DNA of 64,000 nt. Origin: Enemella evansiae (GTDB taxonomy: Bacteria > Pseudomonadota > Alphaproteobacteria > Rhodobacterales > Rhodobacteraceae). The DNA lies in contig JAFKDC010000001.1 of NCBI GenBank assembly GCA_017255395.1, forward strand, positions 434,001 to 498,000, written 5' to 3'. The first letter of the stretch is position 1. Each line of letters opens with the position of its first letter. The translations under genes and the position numbers were made by a program. Positions 21,067 through 31,092 of the stretch are shown here, piece by piece. The notes below the pieces were generated by a model. The model was not told the origin of the DNA and did not search any database. It saw only the letters and a program-made list of their open reading frames with translations.

Positions 21067-21648
21067 ATGACGGATCTTGCCACACGCATCCGCGCCTGCA
21101 CGCTTTGCGCCGAGCGCTTTGCCGCAACCGAGACGGCCCACCACCCGCGCCCGGTGCTGCGGGTCGCGCCGACGGCGCGGCTGCTGATCGCCGGGCAGGC
21201 GCCGGGCGCGCGGGTCCATGCCTCTGGCACGCCCTTCACGGACCCCTCGGGCGACCGCCTGCGCGACTGGCTGGGGCTGGACGAGGGTACCTTCTACGAC
21301 AGCACCCGCGTCGCCATCCTGCCCATGGCCTTCTGCTTTCCCGGCTACCGCAAGGGCGCCGACCTGCCGCCGCCGCCGATCTGCGCGCGGACCTGGCGGG
21401 CGTCGGTGATGCAGGGCTTGCCCAACCTGCGCTTGATCCTGCCGATCGGCGGTCCGGCGCAGCGCTGGCATCTTGGCACCCGCGAGGGCGTCACCGCCAC
21501 CGTCCTGCGCTGGCGCGACTTTCTGCCCGGGGCGATCCCCTTGCCGCATCCGTCCTGGCGCAATACCGGGTGGCTGAAGCGAAACCCCTGGTTCGCGGCA
21601 GAGCTTCTGCCGGTGCTCCGGGCGCGCGTGGCAGAGGTGCTTTCATGA
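21067..21648 (+). CDS. Uracil-DNA glycosylase family protein
   Basis: A 193-residue protein from ATG 21067 (MTDLATRIRACTLCAERF). The UDG superfamily motifs are LLIAGQAPGARVHASGTPFT (water-activating loop) and PLPHPSWRNTG (minor-groove loop) near the end. Two cysteines (CTLC) at residues 11-14 hint at the iron-sulfur type, though other ligands are not obvious. It is shorter than family 4 enzymes and divergent from the ArsR gene. Its stop overlaps the sseB-like start (ATGA). It may repair deaminated bases; the activity of this subgroup is uncertain. Confidence 0.75.
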   Translation: MTDLATRIRACTLCAERFAATETAHHPRPVLRVAPTARLLIAGQAPGARVHASGTPFTDPSGDRLRDWLGLDEGTFYDSTRVAILPMAFCFPGYRKGADLPPPPICARTWRASVMQGLPNLRLILPIGGPAQRWHLGTREGVTATVLRWRDFLPGAIPLPHPSWRNTGWLKRNPWFAAELLPVLRARVAEVLS

Positions 21649-22430
21649 CGACGACCCCGCTCGATACGGCGCATGCCGCGATGGAAACCACGGGCAGCGA
21701 TGCCGCCCGCTTGCGGTTCTACGATACGCTCGCGGGCGCGGAGCTCTTCCTGATGCTGAAGGCGGAACCGCAAGGCGCGGATATTTCCCCGGAGGTCTTC
21801 GAGATCGAGGGCACGCAATACGTGCTGGCCTTCGACCTCGAGGACCGCCTTGCGGGCTTCGCCGGGCGTGCCGTGCCCTATGCCGCGCTGTCCGGCCGGG
21901 CGCTGGCGGGGATGCTGGCGCCGCAGGGTTTCGGGCTGGCGCTGAACCTCGAACAGGGGGCCTCTCAGACGCTTCTGCCACCCGAGGCGCTGGCCTGGCT
22001 GGTCGACACGCTGGGCACCGGCCCCGAAGCCGCGGAGGCGCGCGCCGAAGAGTTTTCCGCCCCGCAGGTGCCAGAGGTGCTGGTGACGGCGCTGGACGCA
22101 AAGCTGGCCGGGGCCGCCGGGCTGGCGCGGCGCGCCTACCTGGCCGCCGTGGTCTACGAAGGCGGCGGTCGCGGGCACCTGCTTGGGATCACCGGCGTGC
22201 GTGAGGGCGCCGAGCGCGCCCTTGCGGGGGCCGTCAACGAGGCGCTGGTCTTTTCCGGGCTGGACGCGGGTGTGCTGGACGTGGCCTTCCTTGCGGACAG
22301 CGATCCGCTGACCGCCGCGCTGGCGCGCGTGGCATTGCGCTTCGACCTGCCGGAACCCGAGGCGCCGAAGGTCGCGGTCGAACGCGCCGCGCCGGGCAGC
22401 GACCCGGACAAGCCGCCGAAGCTGCGGTAG
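21645..22430 (+). CDS. SseB family protein
   Basis: A 261-residue soluble protein starting MTTTPLDTAHAAMETTGSDA; its start overlaps the UDG-like gene stop. The SseB N-terminal domain (PF07179) is seen in LFLMLKAEPQGADISPEVFE, YVLAFDLEDRLAGFA and the VPYAALSGRALAGML strand-helix. A second domain of similar size, probably enhancer-like, follows from about residue 150. Bacterial SseB-domain proteins are poorly characterised; the name comes from serine sensitivity in E. coli. The coupling with a UDG-like gene is common in this group but unexplained. Confidence 0.75.
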   Translation: MTTTPLDTAHAAMETTGSDAARLRFYDTLAGAELFLMLKAEPQGADISPEVFEIEGTQYVLAFDLEDRLAGFAGRAVPYAALSGRALAGMLAPQGFGLALNLEQGASQTLLPPEALAWLVDTLGTGPEAAEARAEEFSAPQVPEVLVTALDAKLAGAAGLARRAYLAAVVYEGGGRGHLLGITGVREGAERALAGAVNEALVFSGLDAGVLDVAFLADSDPLTAALARVALRFDLPEPEAPKVAVERAAPGSDPDKPPKLR

Positions 22431-22698
22431 CCATGGCAGGCGGGGGCCCGTATCGTGGTCCGGCGGAGGGGGCCGGGCAACCGCGCGCCCGGTCAACGAA
22501 ATGCTGAGGAAACGTCCCTCTCCCTACCGCCCTCCATCCTGAGGCGATTCGGTTAAGCACGGGTTCATGAGTTCATGGGGGCACGCGTTCATGCGTTCTC
22601 CGTTTCCCGCAGTCCCGGCGCGGCGAAGGTCGGTCCGAAGCGGCCCGCCTGCGCTCAGGTCGGGGAGACGCTGCGCCCACGGCTCCCGCCCGGCGGGC

Positions 22699-23700
22699 TC
22701 AGCCCGCCAGTTCGTCGCGCAGGCAGGGCAGGGGGTCGCCCGGGGCGGGCGTCGCCTCCCACACGGCGCGGGCGACGGCGCGGGCAAGGCACAGGCTGGC
22801 CGCATGGCCCGCCTGCGCCAGCTGCACCGCCGGGTTTTCCAGCCTGCGCGCCCCTGTGCCAAGCGCAAAGACCAGGTCCCCGTCCATCGGCGTATGCGAG
22901 GGCACGATGGCCCGCGCCAGCCCGTCATGCGCCGCCACCGCCAGCCGGTGACACTGCGCCTTGTCCAGCGCGAGGTCGCATCCCACGATGGCGATTGTCG
23001 TGTTGCCCTGCATCGCCATGGCCTGCGCCTTGCGGCTGGGCGGCATCGGGGCAAAGCCCGCCGGATCGGGGCCGAGGCCGCCGAATTCCGTGCCGAACTC
23101 GAAGGGGGCCGCCCAGAAATGCCGCCCGGAGGGCGTGGTGACGCTGCCGATGGGGTTCACCGCCACCAGCGCGCCCACCGTGGTGCCGTCGTCCAGGATC
23201 AGGCTCGCCGATCCCAGCCCACCCTTGTGCATCGCCGTCTGCGCGCCGGTTCCGGCGCCGTGGCTGCCAAGGGCGAACCGCGTTGCCGCCTGTTGCAGCG
23301 CCGCCCGGCCAAGCGCCGGGTAGGGGTTTTCGGACCAGTCCTTGTCGCCGCCGTTGAGCAGGTCGAAGAGGATCGCGGCGGGCACCAACGGCACCCGGGC
23401 CGACAGCACCGGGAAGCCGCGCCCCATGGCATGCAGCGCATCCATCACCCCCTGGGCCGAGGCAAGGCCGAAGGCGCTGCCGCCCGACAGGACGAGGGCA
23501 TCGACGCCGGGCGCCATTTTGTCGGGTGCCAGCAGGTCGGTTTCGCGTGTGCCCGGCGCGCCGCCGTGGACCGCGACCGAGGCCGCGAAGGGCGCATCGC
23601 CGAGCAGCACGGTGCAGCCCGACTTCAGCGCGGCATCCTGAGCATTGCCGACGCGCAGGCCCGGAATATCGGTGATCAGGTTCTGGGGTCCGGGGTGCAT
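22699..23700 (-). CDS. P1 family peptidase (DmpA/L-aminopeptidase-esterase type)
   Basis: A 333-residue Ntn-hydrolase-like enzyme starting MHPGPQNLITDIPGLRVGNA. Family features include VLSGGSAFGLASAQGVMDAL, a glycine-rich HKGGLGSASL turn, NPIGSV and the self-cleavage region QGNTTIAIVGCDLAL, where Thr after Asn would become the catalytic N-terminal residue (Ser in DmpA). Members release N-terminal D-, beta- or small L-amino acids from peptides. It lies 262 bases behind a peptide ABC importer on the same strand, so it may process the imported peptides. It is probably cytoplasmic, as no signal peptide is visible. Confidence 0.85.
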   Translation of the reverse strand: MHPGPQNLITDIPGLRVGNAQDAALKSGCTVLLGDAPFAASVAVHGGAPGTRETDLLAPDKMAPGVDALVLSGGSAFGLASAQGVMDALHAMGRGFPVLSARVPLVPAAILFDLLNGGDKDWSENPYPALGRAALQQAATRFALGSHGAGTGAQTAMHKGGLGSASLILDDGTTVGALVAVNPIGSVTTPSGRHFWAAPFEFGTEFGGLGPDPAGFAPMPPSRKAQAMAMQGNTTIAIVGCDLALDKAQCHRLAVAAHDGLARAIVPSHTPMDGDLVFALGTGARRLENPAVQLAQAGHAASLCLARAVARAVWEATPAPGDPLPCLRDELAG

Positions 23701-23962
23701 GGCAGGCTCCTGTGTCGCACGCCAGACTCGGGCGCGCGGCGGGGAAAGACAAGGGGCGCCGTGGTCCGCGCGCCGGGTGCATCCGGGATGCCTCCGCGAC
23801 CGGTGTGGGGGTGCGACCGGTTCCGTCCGGGTCGGCGGGGCACCGCAGGGTCGGGGTTACGCCAGCGTGCACCGGGCGTCCCCGTGTGGGCAGGGTGGAG
23901 GCAGCCCTCGCCGGTCTTCCCCGCGCCCTGCCCCTGCCGCAAGACACCCACGGTGCAGACGA

Positions 23963-25534
23963 TCAGTCCGCCCGGCGCCCCGGCAGGCGCGGCGTGGCGG
24001 CCAGAAGGGCGCGGGTGTAGGGGTGCTGCGGGTCGGCAAAGACCTGCTCTGCCGGGCCGTCCTCGACGATCTGCCCGGCCCGCATCACGAGCACCCGGTC
24101 GCAGATGGCGCGCACCACCGACAGGTCGTGGCTGATGAACAGCCAGCCCAGCCCGGTTGTCCCGGCCAGTGCCGCCAGCAGGTCGAGGATCTGCGCCCGC
24201 ACCCGCACGTCCAGCGCCGAGACTGCCTCGTCGAAGACGATCATCTCGGGGCGGATCATCAGCGCGCGGGCGATGGCAAGGCGCTGCCGCTGCCCGCCCG
24301 AGAAGGCATGGATGTGGCGGCCCAGCATGTCCGGCGACAGGCCCACGGCCGTCAGTGCCTCGGCCAGCGCCTGATGCCGGGCCTCGCCCCGGGGCGGGGT
24401 GCGGCGCAGGTGAAAGGGCTCGGCCAGCAGCCGCGCCACCCGGTGGCGCGGGTTGAAAGAGCCGTAGGGATCCTGAAACACCGCCTGAATGCGCCGGTGC
24501 CGATGCGGATCGCCATCCGCCAGCGCGATCCGGCCCTCTGCGGTCGGCTCCAGCCCGAGGATGGCGCGAGCGAGGGTGGACTTGCCGCAGCCGGATTCGC
24601 CCACCAGCCCGACGCGCTCGCCCGCATGCAGCGTCAGCGAGACCGAACGGACCGCCTCGAACACCGGCGCGCGGGCCAGCGGGTGCGGGCGCGGCAGCCG
24701 GTAGTGGCAGGAGACCCTTTCCAGCCGCAGGAAGGGCACCCCGGGGCGCGGTGGCGGCAGCGTGGCCGTATGGGTCGAGGCCGCCAGAAGGGCCTGCGTG
24801 TAGGGATGGCGCGGCGCGGCCAGAAGCGTGGCGGCCGGTCCCTGTTCGACCACGCGCCCGGCCTGCATGACGGCGATGCGGTTGGCCATTCCGGCCACGA
24901 CGGCAAGATCGTGGGTGATCATCAGCAGCGCCATGCCCTCGGAGCGGGTCAGCGACTTCAGCAGGTCGAGGATCTGCGCCTGCGTGGTGACGTCCAGGGC
25001 CGTGGTCGGCTCGTCGGCGATCAGCAGGCGCGGGCGATTGGCCACGGCCATGGCGATGACGACACGCTGCCGCTGGCCGCCCGAAAGCTCGTGCGGATAG
25101 CGCGAGGGCGGCACGGATAGGCCGACGCGGTCGAGCAGGGCGCGCACCCGGGCCCGGGCCTCGGCGCGCCGGGGCGGCACATGGCCGGGGCGGGGCAGGC
25201 GCAGCACCTCTTCGATCTGGTCGCCGATGGTCTGCACCGGGTTTAGCGCGCTCATCGGCTCCTGAAAGACCAGCCCGATCTCCGACCCACGCAGGGCGCG
25301 CATGTGCCGGTCCGGCAGGCCGCGCAGATCGCGGCCCCGGAACAGCACCGCGCCCCCGGCCTCTGCCACCGGCGGCAGCAGGCCCATGACCGCCAGCGCC
25401 GTCAGGCTCTTGCCGGAACCGGATTCGCCGGTCAGCGCCAGCGTCTCGCCCTCGGCCAGCGTCAGGTTCACCCCGTCGACCGCCGCCGTGCCGCCAAAGC
25501 GCACCGACAGGCCCTGCACCTGCAACAGCGTCAT
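23963..25534 (-). CDS. Peptide ABC importer, fused double ATPase (DppD-DppF / GsiA type)
   Basis: A 523-residue protein with two complete ATPase domains. In domain 1 (1 to about 260) Walker A is GESGSGKS, signature ELSGGQRQRVVIA, Walker B LLIADEPTTALD. In domain 2 (about 275-523) Walker A is GESGCGKST, signature FSGGQRQRLAIA, Walker B MIVFDEAVSALD. Both have the C-terminal PYTQALLAA/PYTRALLAA tail typical of oligopeptide systems. The start (ATG 25534) overlaps the DppC-like stop. The fused form replaces separate DppD and DppF. It energises the importer encoded by the three upstream genes. Confidence 0.92.
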   Translation of the reverse strand: MTLLQVQGLSVRFGGTAAVDGVNLTLAEGETLALTGESGSGKSLTALAVMGLLPPVAEAGGAVLFRGRDLRGLPDRHMRALRGSEIGLVFQEPMSALNPVQTIGDQIEEVLRLPRPGHVPPRRAEARARVRALLDRVGLSVPPSRYPHELSGGQRQRVVIAMAVANRPRLLIADEPTTALDVTTQAQILDLLKSLTRSEGMALLMITHDLAVVAGMANRIAVMQAGRVVEQGPAATLLAAPRHPYTQALLAASTHTATLPPPRPGVPFLRLERVSCHYRLPRPHPLARAPVFEAVRSVSLTLHAGERVGLVGESGCGKSTLARAILGLEPTAEGRIALADGDPHRHRRIQAVFQDPYGSFNPRHRVARLLAEPFHLRRTPPRGEARHQALAEALTAVGLSPDMLGRHIHAFSGGQRQRLAIARALMIRPEMIVFDEAVSALDVRVRAQILDLLAALAGTTGLGWLFISHDLSVVRAICDRVLVMRAGQIVEDGPAEQVFADPQHPYTRALLAATPRLPGRRAD

Positions 25535-26346
25535 GCCCGCAGCGCCCGCATCCGGGGGTCCAGCGCATCGCGCAACCCGTCGCCCAAGAGGTTCAGCCCC
25601 AGCACCATGGCCATGATCGTCAGCCCCGGCACCACCGCCACATGCGGCGCCAGCGAGACCAGCGTCTGCGCATCCGCCAGCATCCGCCCCCAGCTGGGCA
25701 CCGGCGGCTGCGCGCCAAGGCCGACGTAGGACAGCCCCGCCTCGGCCAGAATGCCCAGCGAGAACTGGATGGTGCCCTGCACGATCAGCAGGTTCATCAG
25801 GTTGGGCAGGATGTGCTCCGCCCCGATGCGCGCGCCGCGCTTGCCCGAGAGCCGCGCCGCCTTGACGAAGTCGCGCTGCCAAAGCCCCATGGCGGCGCCG
25901 CGCGTCAGCCGGGCAAAGACCGGCACGTTGAAGATGCCGATGGCGATGATCGCGTTGACGGCGCTGGGGCCGAAGGTGGCGGTGATCAGGATCGCGATCA
26001 CGAGGCTGGGGAAGGCAAAGACCAGATCCGCCGAGCGCGAGATCACCTCGTCCAGCCAGCCGCCGGCATGGGCTGCCGCCGTCAGGCCCAAGGGCACGCC
26101 GAGGCCCATGCCGATGCCCACCGCCACCAGCGCCACGGCGATGGTGGTCCGCGCGCCGACCATCAGCATCGACAGGATGTCCCGCCCGAAATGGTCCGTG
26201 CCCAGCCAATGCGCACCCGAGGGCGGCAGAAGCCGGTCGGGGATCGCCATGGTCGTGACGTCTCCGGGCGTCCAGACGAAGGACAGCGCCGCGGCGGCAA
26301 GAAAGACCGCGGTGATCGCGGCGCCAAGGATCAGCGGGCGGTTCAT
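25531..26346 (-). CDS. Peptide ABC importer permease (DppC-like)
   Basis: A 271-residue inner-membrane permease from ATG 26346 ([20 protein letters not shown]). It has the OppC-type N-terminal phrase HWLGTDHFGRDILSMLMVGA and the EAA-loop ARLSGKRGARIGAEHILPNL. Six membrane segments can be counted. Start and stop both overlap the neighbouring genes by four bases, showing translational coupling within the operon order binding protein, DppB, DppC, fused ATPase. Confidence 0.92.
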   Translation of the reverse strand: MNRPLILGAAITAVFLAAAALSFVWTPGDVTTMAIPDRLLPPSGAHWLGTDHFGRDILSMLMVGARTTIAVALVAVGIGMGLGVPLGLTAAAHAGGWLDEVISRSADLVFAFPSLVIAILITATFGPSAVNAIIAIGIFNVPVFARLTRGAAMGLWQRDFVKAARLSGKRGARIGAEHILPNLMNLLIVQGTIQFSLGILAEAGLSYVGLGAQPPVPSWGRMLADAQTLVSLAPHVAVVPGLTIMAMVLGLNLLGDGLRDALDPRMRALRA

Positions 26347-27287
26347 CGCCGCCGCCTCAGCCGGGGATCGGCCACCGCATAGGCGAGGTCGGTCAGGAAG
26401 GTCACGGCGATGACCGCGAAGACCAGCAGCATCACGGTGCTTTCCACCACGATCAGGTCGCGCTGGCCGATGGCCTGAAAGATCAGCCGCCCGAGGCCGG
26501 GCAGGTAGAAGACCTGTTCGATGATGATGGCCCCCGCCAGCAGGAACGAGAATTGCAGGCCGATCAGCGTCAGCACCGGGATCAGGGCATTGCGCAGCCC
26601 GTGCCGCCACAGAGCCTGAAAGGGCGACAGCCCCTTGGCGCGGGCGGTGCGGATGTAATCCTCGCCCAGCGTGTCGATCAGCGAGGAGCGCAGGACGCGG
26701 GTCAGGATTGCCGCCTGCGGTAGCGCCAGCGCCACGGCGGGCAGGGTCAGGGCGCGCAGCGCCTGCAGGGGATCGTCCCAGCCCGGGAAACCGCCCGAGG
26801 GGAACAGCCGCCAGGTGATGGCGAAGCCCAGCACCAGCAGCATGGCGAACCAGAAGTTGGGCACCGCGATGCCGACCTGCGTGGCGGCGAGCACGCCCAT
26901 GTCGGCGCCCCGCCCCCGGCGCGCGGCGGCAAGGATGCCCGCGGGCAGCGCCATCAGAACCGCCAGCGCCAGCGCATAAAGCGTCAGCGGCAGCGAGACC
27001 CAGAGCCGGTCGGCGATCATCCCGGCGACCGGCGTGCGGTAGGTGTAGGAGGTGCCGAAGTCTCCGCCCAGCATGCCCGTGATCCAGGACAGGTAGCGCG
27101 CCAGCCGCCCCTGATCGAGGCCCAGCTCGGCGCGCAGCGCAGCCACCGTGTCGGGCTGCGCGTTCATGCCCAGCATGTAGGCGGCGGGGTCGCCCGGCAC
27201 GACCTCTATGGCGAGGAAGATGACCACCGAGGCGACCGCAAGGCTGAGGATCAGCGAGACAAGACGGCGGGTCAGGTAGGTCAGCAT
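26343..27287 (-). CDS. Peptide ABC importer permease (DppB-like)
   Basis: A 314-residue permease from ATG 27287 (MLTYLTRRLVSLILSLAVAS). Typical DppB/OppB features are the VVPGDPAAYMLGMNA segment near residue 40, LGLDQGRLARYLSWI, and the EAA-loop RTARAKGLSPFQALWRHGLR. Six membrane helices. It pairs with the DppC-like protein. A 260-base gap separates it from the upstream binding-protein gene; no gene is visible in that gap. Confidence 0.92.
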   Translation of the reverse strand: MLTYLTRRLVSLILSLAVASVVIFLAIEVVPGDPAAYMLGMNAQPDTVAALRAELGLDQGRLARYLSWITGMLGGDFGTSYTYRTPVAGMIADRLWVSLPLTLYALALAVLMALPAGILAAARRGRGADMGVLAATQVGIAVPNFWFAMLLVLGFAITWRLFPSGGFPGWDDPLQALRALTLPAVALALPQAAILTRVLRSSLIDTLGEDYIRTARAKGLSPFQALWRHGLRNALIPVLTLIGLQFSFLLAGAIIIEQVFYLPGLGRLIFQAIGQRDLIVVESTVMLLVFAVIAVTFLTDLAYAVADPRLRRRR

Positions 27288-27547
27288 GGCGTCCCGTTCA
27301 GGCGTTCCGATGCCGCTTGAACCACAGCCGCGCGGCGATGTCACGCATGGGTGGCGCGGGGCCGGTCGCCGCGGGTCCACGGCGGGCGGTGGGTCACAGG
27401 CCCGCCCTGCGGGCCGTCACGCTGCCATGATCGGGCCGCTGTCGGGCCTGCGCGCCCTCGCCGCCGTCGCGGTGCGAGAGGCGGGGGCGATGCCCCCACA
27501 TCCGGCAGGGCACCGCAGGGATCGATGCGCCGGAGCGTCCGGGCCGA

Positions 27548-29017
27548 TCACTCGGCCCAGCTGACCCCGGTCAGGTCGGTCGCCTGCGTCGGCTGGTTCT
27601 GCCAGAGGCCCTGCAACCGCGCATCCGCCACCGTCGGGAAGGACAGCTGGAAGAGATAGGCGTTGACGTGGTCCTCTGCGATCATCTCCTGTGCCTGCTT
27701 CAGCAGGGCAGAGCGTTCGTCCGGGTCGGCTGTGGCGGTCAGATCGGCCATGATCTGCCGGAACTCGGGGCGGGTGTAGCCGAAGTAGTAATCCTCGCGG
27801 CCATAGATGCCGATGTCCATCGGCTCCGTATGGCTGACGATGCTCAGGTCGAAGTCCTTGCCGCGAAACACCTCTTCCAGCCACTGCGCCCATTCGACAT
27901 TGGTGATCTGTGTCTCGATCCCGACCTGCCGCAGCTGCGCGGCAATGATCTCTCCGCCCCGGCGCGCGTAGGAGGGGGGCGGCAGTTTCAGCGTCAGGGT
28001 CAGCCCCTCGGCGATGCCGGCCTCGGACAACAGGCGCTTTGCTTCTTCGGGGTCGTAGGCGGACATTGCCGTCAGGTCGACGTAATCCGGGTTGTGCGGC
28101 GCGAAATGCGTGCCGATGGGCGTGCCGAGGCCGAACATGGCACCGTCGATGATCGCCTGCCGGTCGATGGCATGGGAAATGGCCGCGCGCACCTTGGGGT
28201 CATCCAGCGGCGCCTTGGCGTTGTTCATGGCAAGAATGGTCTCGCCTTCGGTCGAACCCAGCAGCACCTGAAAGCGCGGATCCGCCTGAAATTGCGGGAT
28301 GTTCTCGGGGGCGGGGAAGCCCGCGAAGGCGTCGATGTCCTGCGCCATCATCGCGGCGAAAGCCGCCGTGGGGTCCGAGATGAACTTGAAGGTCGCCTCT
28401 GACAGGGCCGGTTTCTCGCCCCAGTAGCCCTCGTATGCGACCAGCGTGATGCTGTCGCCCTGCACCCAGTCGCGGAACAGGAAGGGGCCGGTGCCCACGG
28501 GCGTCTGCTTGATGCCGTCGATGCTTTCGGGCGCGACGATCACCGCGTCGCCCCATGCGAGGTTGAACAGCAGTGCGCCGTCGGGCTCGCGCAGCGCGAT
28601 GGCCACGGTATCGGGGCCGGTGGCGGTGACGCTGTCGATCCCTTCATACAGCGCCTTCTGCGCGTTGGTGCTGTCCTCGGCGCGCGCGCGGTCGAGGGTA
28701 AAGACCACGTCCTCGGCGTCGAACTCGGTGCCGTCGTGGAAGGTCACGCCCTCTTGCAGGGTGAAGGTATAGGTCAGCCCGTCCTCGGAAACCTCCCAGC
28801 TCTTGGCCAGCGCGGGCACCACCTCGCCGGTTTCGGTGAAGCGGGTCAGCCCCTCGAAGACATTGGCATAAAGCACCGAATCGATGGCGCCCGCGGCGGC
28901 AGAGGTCGGGTCGAGGTGCGGCGGCTCCAGTTGCAGGGCGATGGTCAGGTCGGTCTGCTGGGCACTGGCTGCGGTGGCGACAAGCGCCAGAGAGGCAAGG
29001 GCGGCACGGAGGGGCAT
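27548..29017 (-). CDS. Peptide ABC importer substrate-binding protein (SBP family 5)
   Basis: A 489-residue secreted binding protein with signal peptide [19 protein letters not shown] cut before QQTD. The SBP_bac_5 pattern is present: [60 protein letters not shown], and later [27 protein letters not shown] precedes the start weakly. It captures peptides in the periplasm for the DppB/DppC/ATPase complex encoded downstream. Ligand size cannot be read from the sequence. Confidence 0.92.
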   Translation of the reverse strand: MPLRAALASLALVATAASAQQTDLTIALQLEPPHLDPTSAAAGAIDSVLYANVFEGLTRFTETGEVVPALAKSWEVSEDGLTYTFTLQEGVTFHDGTEFDAEDVVFTLDRARAEDSTNAQKALYEGIDSVTATGPDTVAIALREPDGALLFNLAWGDAVIVAPESIDGIKQTPVGTGPFLFRDWVQGDSITLVAYEGYWGEKPALSEATFKFISDPTAAFAAMMAQDIDAFAGFPAPENIPQFQADPRFQVLLGSTEGETILAMNNAKAPLDDPKVRAAISHAIDRQAIIDGAMFGLGTPIGTHFAPHNPDYVDLTAMSAYDPEEAKRLLSEAGIAEGLTLTLKLPPPSYARRGGEIIAAQLRQVGIETQITNVEWAQWLEEVFRGKDFDLSIVSHTEPMDIGIYGREDYYFGYTRPEFRQIMADLTATADPDERSALLKQAQEMIAEDHVNAYLFQLSFPTVADARLQGLWQNQPTQATDLTGVSWAE

Positions 29018-29165
29018 GGCGGGACTCCTGTTGCGGTCCGCCCGACTGTCGCCGGTTTCCCGGCCCGCTTCAAGGTGCCGGGGCGGGGCCGCCACAATCG
29101 GCCACTGGCGCCGCGCCGCAGCATCTGCTATTCCCGCGCAACATTATTGCGCGGAGGAGGCGGCA

Positions 29166-29999
29166 ATGAGTGCGACGGCAAGGAAGACGGCCCCGATGCC
29201 CATGGACATCCGGGCCCGCAAGGGCGGCGCGCCCATCGTCAGCCTGACGGCCTATACGACGCCGATGGCACAGTTCATGGATGCCCATGTGGATTTCGTG
29301 CTGGTCGGCGACAGCGTCGGCATGGTGCTGCACGGGCTGACCTCGACGCTGGATGTGACGATGGAGATGATGATCCTGCACGGGCAGGCGGTGCGGCGTG
29401 GCCTGAGCCGGGCGATGATGGTCGTGGACCTGCCCTTCGGCGCCTACGAGGAAAGCCCCCAGCAGGCCTTTCGCAACGCAGCGCGGCTGATGCGCGAGAC
29501 CGGGGCGGGCGCGGTGAAGCTGGAAGGCGGGATGCAGATGGCCGAGACCATCGCCTTTCTGACCCAGCGCGGCGTGCCGGTCATGGCGCATATCGGCCTG
29601 ACGCCGCAGGCGATCCACACGCTGGGCGGCTACAGGGTGCAGGGGCGCGGCGAGGATGCCGCGCAGATGATGGCCGATGCCCGCGCGGTGGCACAGGCGG
29701 GGGCCTTTGCCCTGGTGTTGGAGAAGGTGCCCGAGCGGCTGGCCGACCGCATCACCGCAGAGGTGGCGATCCCGACCATCGGCATCGGCGCCTCGGCGGG
29801 CTGCGACGGGCAGATCCTCGTGGTCGACGACATGCTGGGGCTGTTCACCGCCTTCAAGGCCAAGTTCGTGAAACGCTTCGCCACGCTGGGCGAGCAGGCC
29901 GAGGCGGCGATTGCCGAGTACGCGGCGGCGGTGCGGGCGCGCGAGTTCCCGGCGGCAGAGCATGTGTTCTCGGACAAGGCGCCGGAGGGCGGGGCATGA
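29166..29999 (+). CDS. panB: 3-methyl-2-oxobutanoate hydroxymethyltransferase
   Basis: A 277-residue enzyme from ATG 29166, with GGAGGAGG ending seven bases upstream. It transfers a hydroxymethyl group from methylenetetrahydrofolate to 2-oxoisovalerate, the first step of pantothenate synthesis. Diagnostic segments are [31 protein letters not shown] (Mg-binding Asp), [20 protein letters not shown], and [20 protein letters not shown]. Full length for the family. The stop overlaps the panC start (ATGA), forming the classic panBC operon. Cytoplasmic decamer in characterised species. Confidence 0.96.
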   Translation: MSATARKTAPMPMDIRARKGGAPIVSLTAYTTPMAQFMDAHVDFVLVGDSVGMVLHGLTSTLDVTMEMMILHGQAVRRGLSRAMMVVDLPFGAYEESPQQAFRNAARLMRETGAGAVKLEGGMQMAETIAFLTQRGVPVMAHIGLTPQAIHTLGGYRVQGRGEDAAQMMADARAVAQAGAFALVLEKVPERLADRITAEVAIPTIGIGASAGCDGQILVVDDMLGLFTAFKAKFVKRFATLGEQAEAAIAEYAAAVRAREFPAAEHVFSDKAPEGGA

Positions 30000-30856
30000 C
30001 GGAGGTCGCGCAGGTCGTGCCCCCTGTCCTGCGGTCGAAGGCGGCCCTGCGCGAAGCGGTGGGCCGCTGGCAGGCCGCCGGAGAGGTCGTGGGCCTTGTC
30101 CCCACCATGGGCGCCCTGCACGAGGGACACCTGAGCCTTGTCCGAGCGGCAGAGGCCAGCTGCGACCGCGTGGTGGTGACAATCTTCGTGAACCCGGCGC
30201 AGTTCAACAGCCCCACGGATCTTGAAAACTATCCGCGCACCGAAGAGCGGGACGCCGAGACGCTGGCGCGCTGCCGGGTCGATGCGATCTATGCGCCGCC
30301 GGTGTCCGAGATCTACCCGCAGGGCTTCTGCACCACGGTCTCCGTGGCGGGGCTGACCGATGTCCTGTGCGGCGCGCACCGGCCCGGGCATTTCGACGGG
30401 GTGGCAACGGTGGTGACGAAGCTCTTCACCCAGACCCGGGCGGACCGGGCCTTCTTTGGCGAGAAGGATTTCCAGCAGTTGCAGGTGATCCGCCGGATGG
30501 TCCGCGATCTGGATCTGGAGATCGAGGTGCTGGGCTGTCCGACGGTGCGGGAAGAGGACGGCCTGGCCATGTCCTCGCGCAACCTGCTGCTGTCGGATCG
30601 TGCGCGGGCGAGGGCCCCGGCGTTGCACGCCGCCCTGCAGGAGATGGCTGAGGGGCTGCGCGCCGGAGGCAAGGCCCCGGCGCTGGCAGAGGCCGCCCGG
30701 GCGCGGATGCTGGCGGCGGGCTTCACCGAGGTCGATTACATCGACCTGCGGGCCTGCGACGACCTGTCGGTGCTGGAGAGGCCCGGGCGCGAGGCGCGGC
30801 TGCTGGCCGCGGCATGGCTGGCGGGAGTGCGCCTGATCGACAATATCGCGGTCTGA
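29996..30856 (+). CDS. panC: Pantothenate synthetase (pantoate-beta-alanine ligase)
   Basis: A 286-residue enzyme coupled to panB by a four-base overlap. It joins pantoate and beta-alanine with ATP through a pantoyl-adenylate. Motifs visible: [17 protein letters not shown] (HIGH-like nucleotide site), [45 protein letters not shown], and the KMSKS-like MSSRNLLLS. Normal length. A GC-rich hairpin at 30890-30911 behind it may end transcription. Confidence 0.96.
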   Translation: MTEVAQVVPPVLRSKAALREAVGRWQAAGEVVGLVPTMGALHEGHLSLVRAAEASCDRVVVTIFVNPAQFNSPTDLENYPRTEERDAETLARCRVDAIYAPPVSEIYPQGFCTTVSVAGLTDVLCGAHRPGHFDGVATVVTKLFTQTRADRAFFGEKDFQQLQVIRRMVRDLDLEIEVLGCPTVREEDGLAMSSRNLLLSDRARARAPALHAALQEMAEGLRAGGKAPALAEAARARMLAAGFTEVDYIDLRACDDLSVLERPGREARLLAAAWLAGVRLIDNIAV

Positions 30857-30889
30857 GCGGTTTCGCCTCGCCTGCGGCGGGGCGACCGG

Positions 30890-30911
30890 CCGGGGGGCCT
30901 TGCCCCCCCGG
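30890..30911. repeat. GC hairpin and dispersed-repeat debris behind panC
   Basis: CCGGGGGGC/GCCCCCCCGG with a three-base loop. It is followed by TGTCATGC/GCATGACA (about 30938-30956) and a GAGTATTTTCGGACCAAAGA motif at 30993-31012. A related GAGGTATTTGGACCAAGAAG lies at 58294-58313. No protein is encoded in this 236-base spacer. Confidence 0.5.
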
Positions 30912-31092
30912 ACCCCCCGAATCCCTTGTCTTGTTTGTCATGCCTTGCATGACAGGGGGGGCTTTGCCCGGCTCGCTGCGCTCGCCCCCCAAGAGTATTT
31001 TCGGACCAAAGAACCCGGGGGCGGTCTGTCGCCGGGGCCCGGGATACCGGGCATGGACGGGTGCGCGTCTGTGATGGCGGGCGCGCCTCGGG

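Noticed and set aside
22567-24135. Large plus-strand frames opposite the P1 peptidase and ABC genes
   Set aside because: They are antisense to well-supported genes and have the Arg/Gly/His-rich composition of shadow frames.
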